Assembly: GCA_003242275.1 (NCBI GenBank)
Contig: QGUX01000203.1
Coordinates: forward strand, 1-6,474
Source of the DNA: Pseudomonadota bacterium
Lineage (GTDB): Bacteria > Pseudomonadota > Gammaproteobacteria > Steroidobacterales > Steroidobacteraceae
Reading direction: 5' to 3'
DNA: 6,474 nucleotides
Shown in pieces: positions 6,402-6,474 of this stretch. Below the pieces are notes generated by a model that worked only from the letters and a program-made list of their open reading frames with translations, was not told where the DNA came from and did no database searches. The position numbers were made by a program, and so were the translations under genes. Within the stretch, counting starts at the first letter, position 1. Each line of letters starts with the position of its first letter.

Positions 6402-6443
6402 CCTTCTGCGCCATGTACCGCGAGCCTTGCACACGCAGCAAGG
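6402..6443 (+). promoter_or_regulatory. Candidate Shine-Dalgarno sequestering helix (expression platform)
   Basis: CCTTCTGCG (6402-6410) can pair with CGCAG-C-AAGG (6434-6443), giving nine base pairs with only C6439 bulged. The 3' strand contains the AAGG of the ribosome site AAGGAG (6440-6445). Forming this helix would hide the site and block translation, so control is likely translational rather than by termination. Pairings were read by eye, not folded with energies. Confidence 0.55.
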
Positions 6444-6450
6444 AGTGGCC

Positions 6451-6474
6451 ATGCAGGTTCTTCGCAACTCTTTC
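6451..6474 (+). CDS. Start of the riboswitch-controlled gene (first 8 codons only)
   Basis: ATG at 6451 follows a strong ribosome site AAGGAG (6440-6445) by 5 nt. The visible codons read MQVLRNSF and run off the right edge. A basic residue then the start of a possible hydrophobic run could open a signal peptide, which would suit the surface, pilus or secreted proteins often controlled by GEMM-I riboswitches, but eight residues cannot show it. The start is well supported by the ribosome site and by its position after the riboswitch; the product is unknown. Confidence 0.7.

Overview
The window looks like chromosomal DNA of a high-G+C gammaproteobacterium. Base composition is roughly two-thirds G+C with strong G/C preference at third codon positions. 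The gene types (a MexEF-like efflux pair, a bacterial Ku, a c-di-GMP-I riboswitch with a CRP/Clp-like site) would fit the Xanthomonadales (Lysobacter/Luteimonas-like). That placement is an inference from gene style; no rRNA or other marker is present.

Layout, left to right. (1) On the minus strand, transcribed leftward, is an RND multidrug efflux operon. The periplasmic adaptor gene (2898-4085, MexE-like lipoprotein) is followed after 13 nt by the inner-membrane transporter gene (2884 to beyond the left edge, MexF-like; 961 codons visible, about 90 probably missing). Any outer-membrane factor gene would lie outside the window. (2) A divergent intergenic region of about 345 bp (4086-4430) holds a candidate promoter for the pump and several small inverted repeats, but no regulator gene. 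(3) On the plus strand is a two-gene unit: a bacterial Ku gene (4431-5351) and, one nucleotide after its stop, a gene starting at TTG (5353-6183). The second gene encodes an unusual protein with an N-terminal MerR-type helix-turn-helix and C-terminal tetratricopeptide repeats. (4) The last 290 bases (6184-6474) form a dense regulatory leader. It contains a perfect GTGATC-N2-GATCAC palindrome resembling a CRP/Clp site, a candidate sigma-70 promoter, a GEMM-I (cyclic-di-GMP-I) riboswitch aptamer, a 7-bp hairpin, a helix that can sequester the Shine-Dalgarno sequence, and the first eight codons of the controlled gene.

How the parts work together. The pump pair should form the inner and periplasmic parts of a tripartite drug exporter. 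Ku is the end-binding protein of bacterial non-homologous end joining; its usual partner LigD is not in the window. The MerR-TPR protein is translationally coupled to Ku and may be a regulator or scaffold linked to that repair pathway. The riboswitch leader belongs to a separate downstream gene, likely under c-di-GMP control at the translational level.

The parts most worth a second look are the Ku/MerR-TPR pair and the layered riboswitch leader. Nothing in the window clearly forms a wholly new defence or mobile system.
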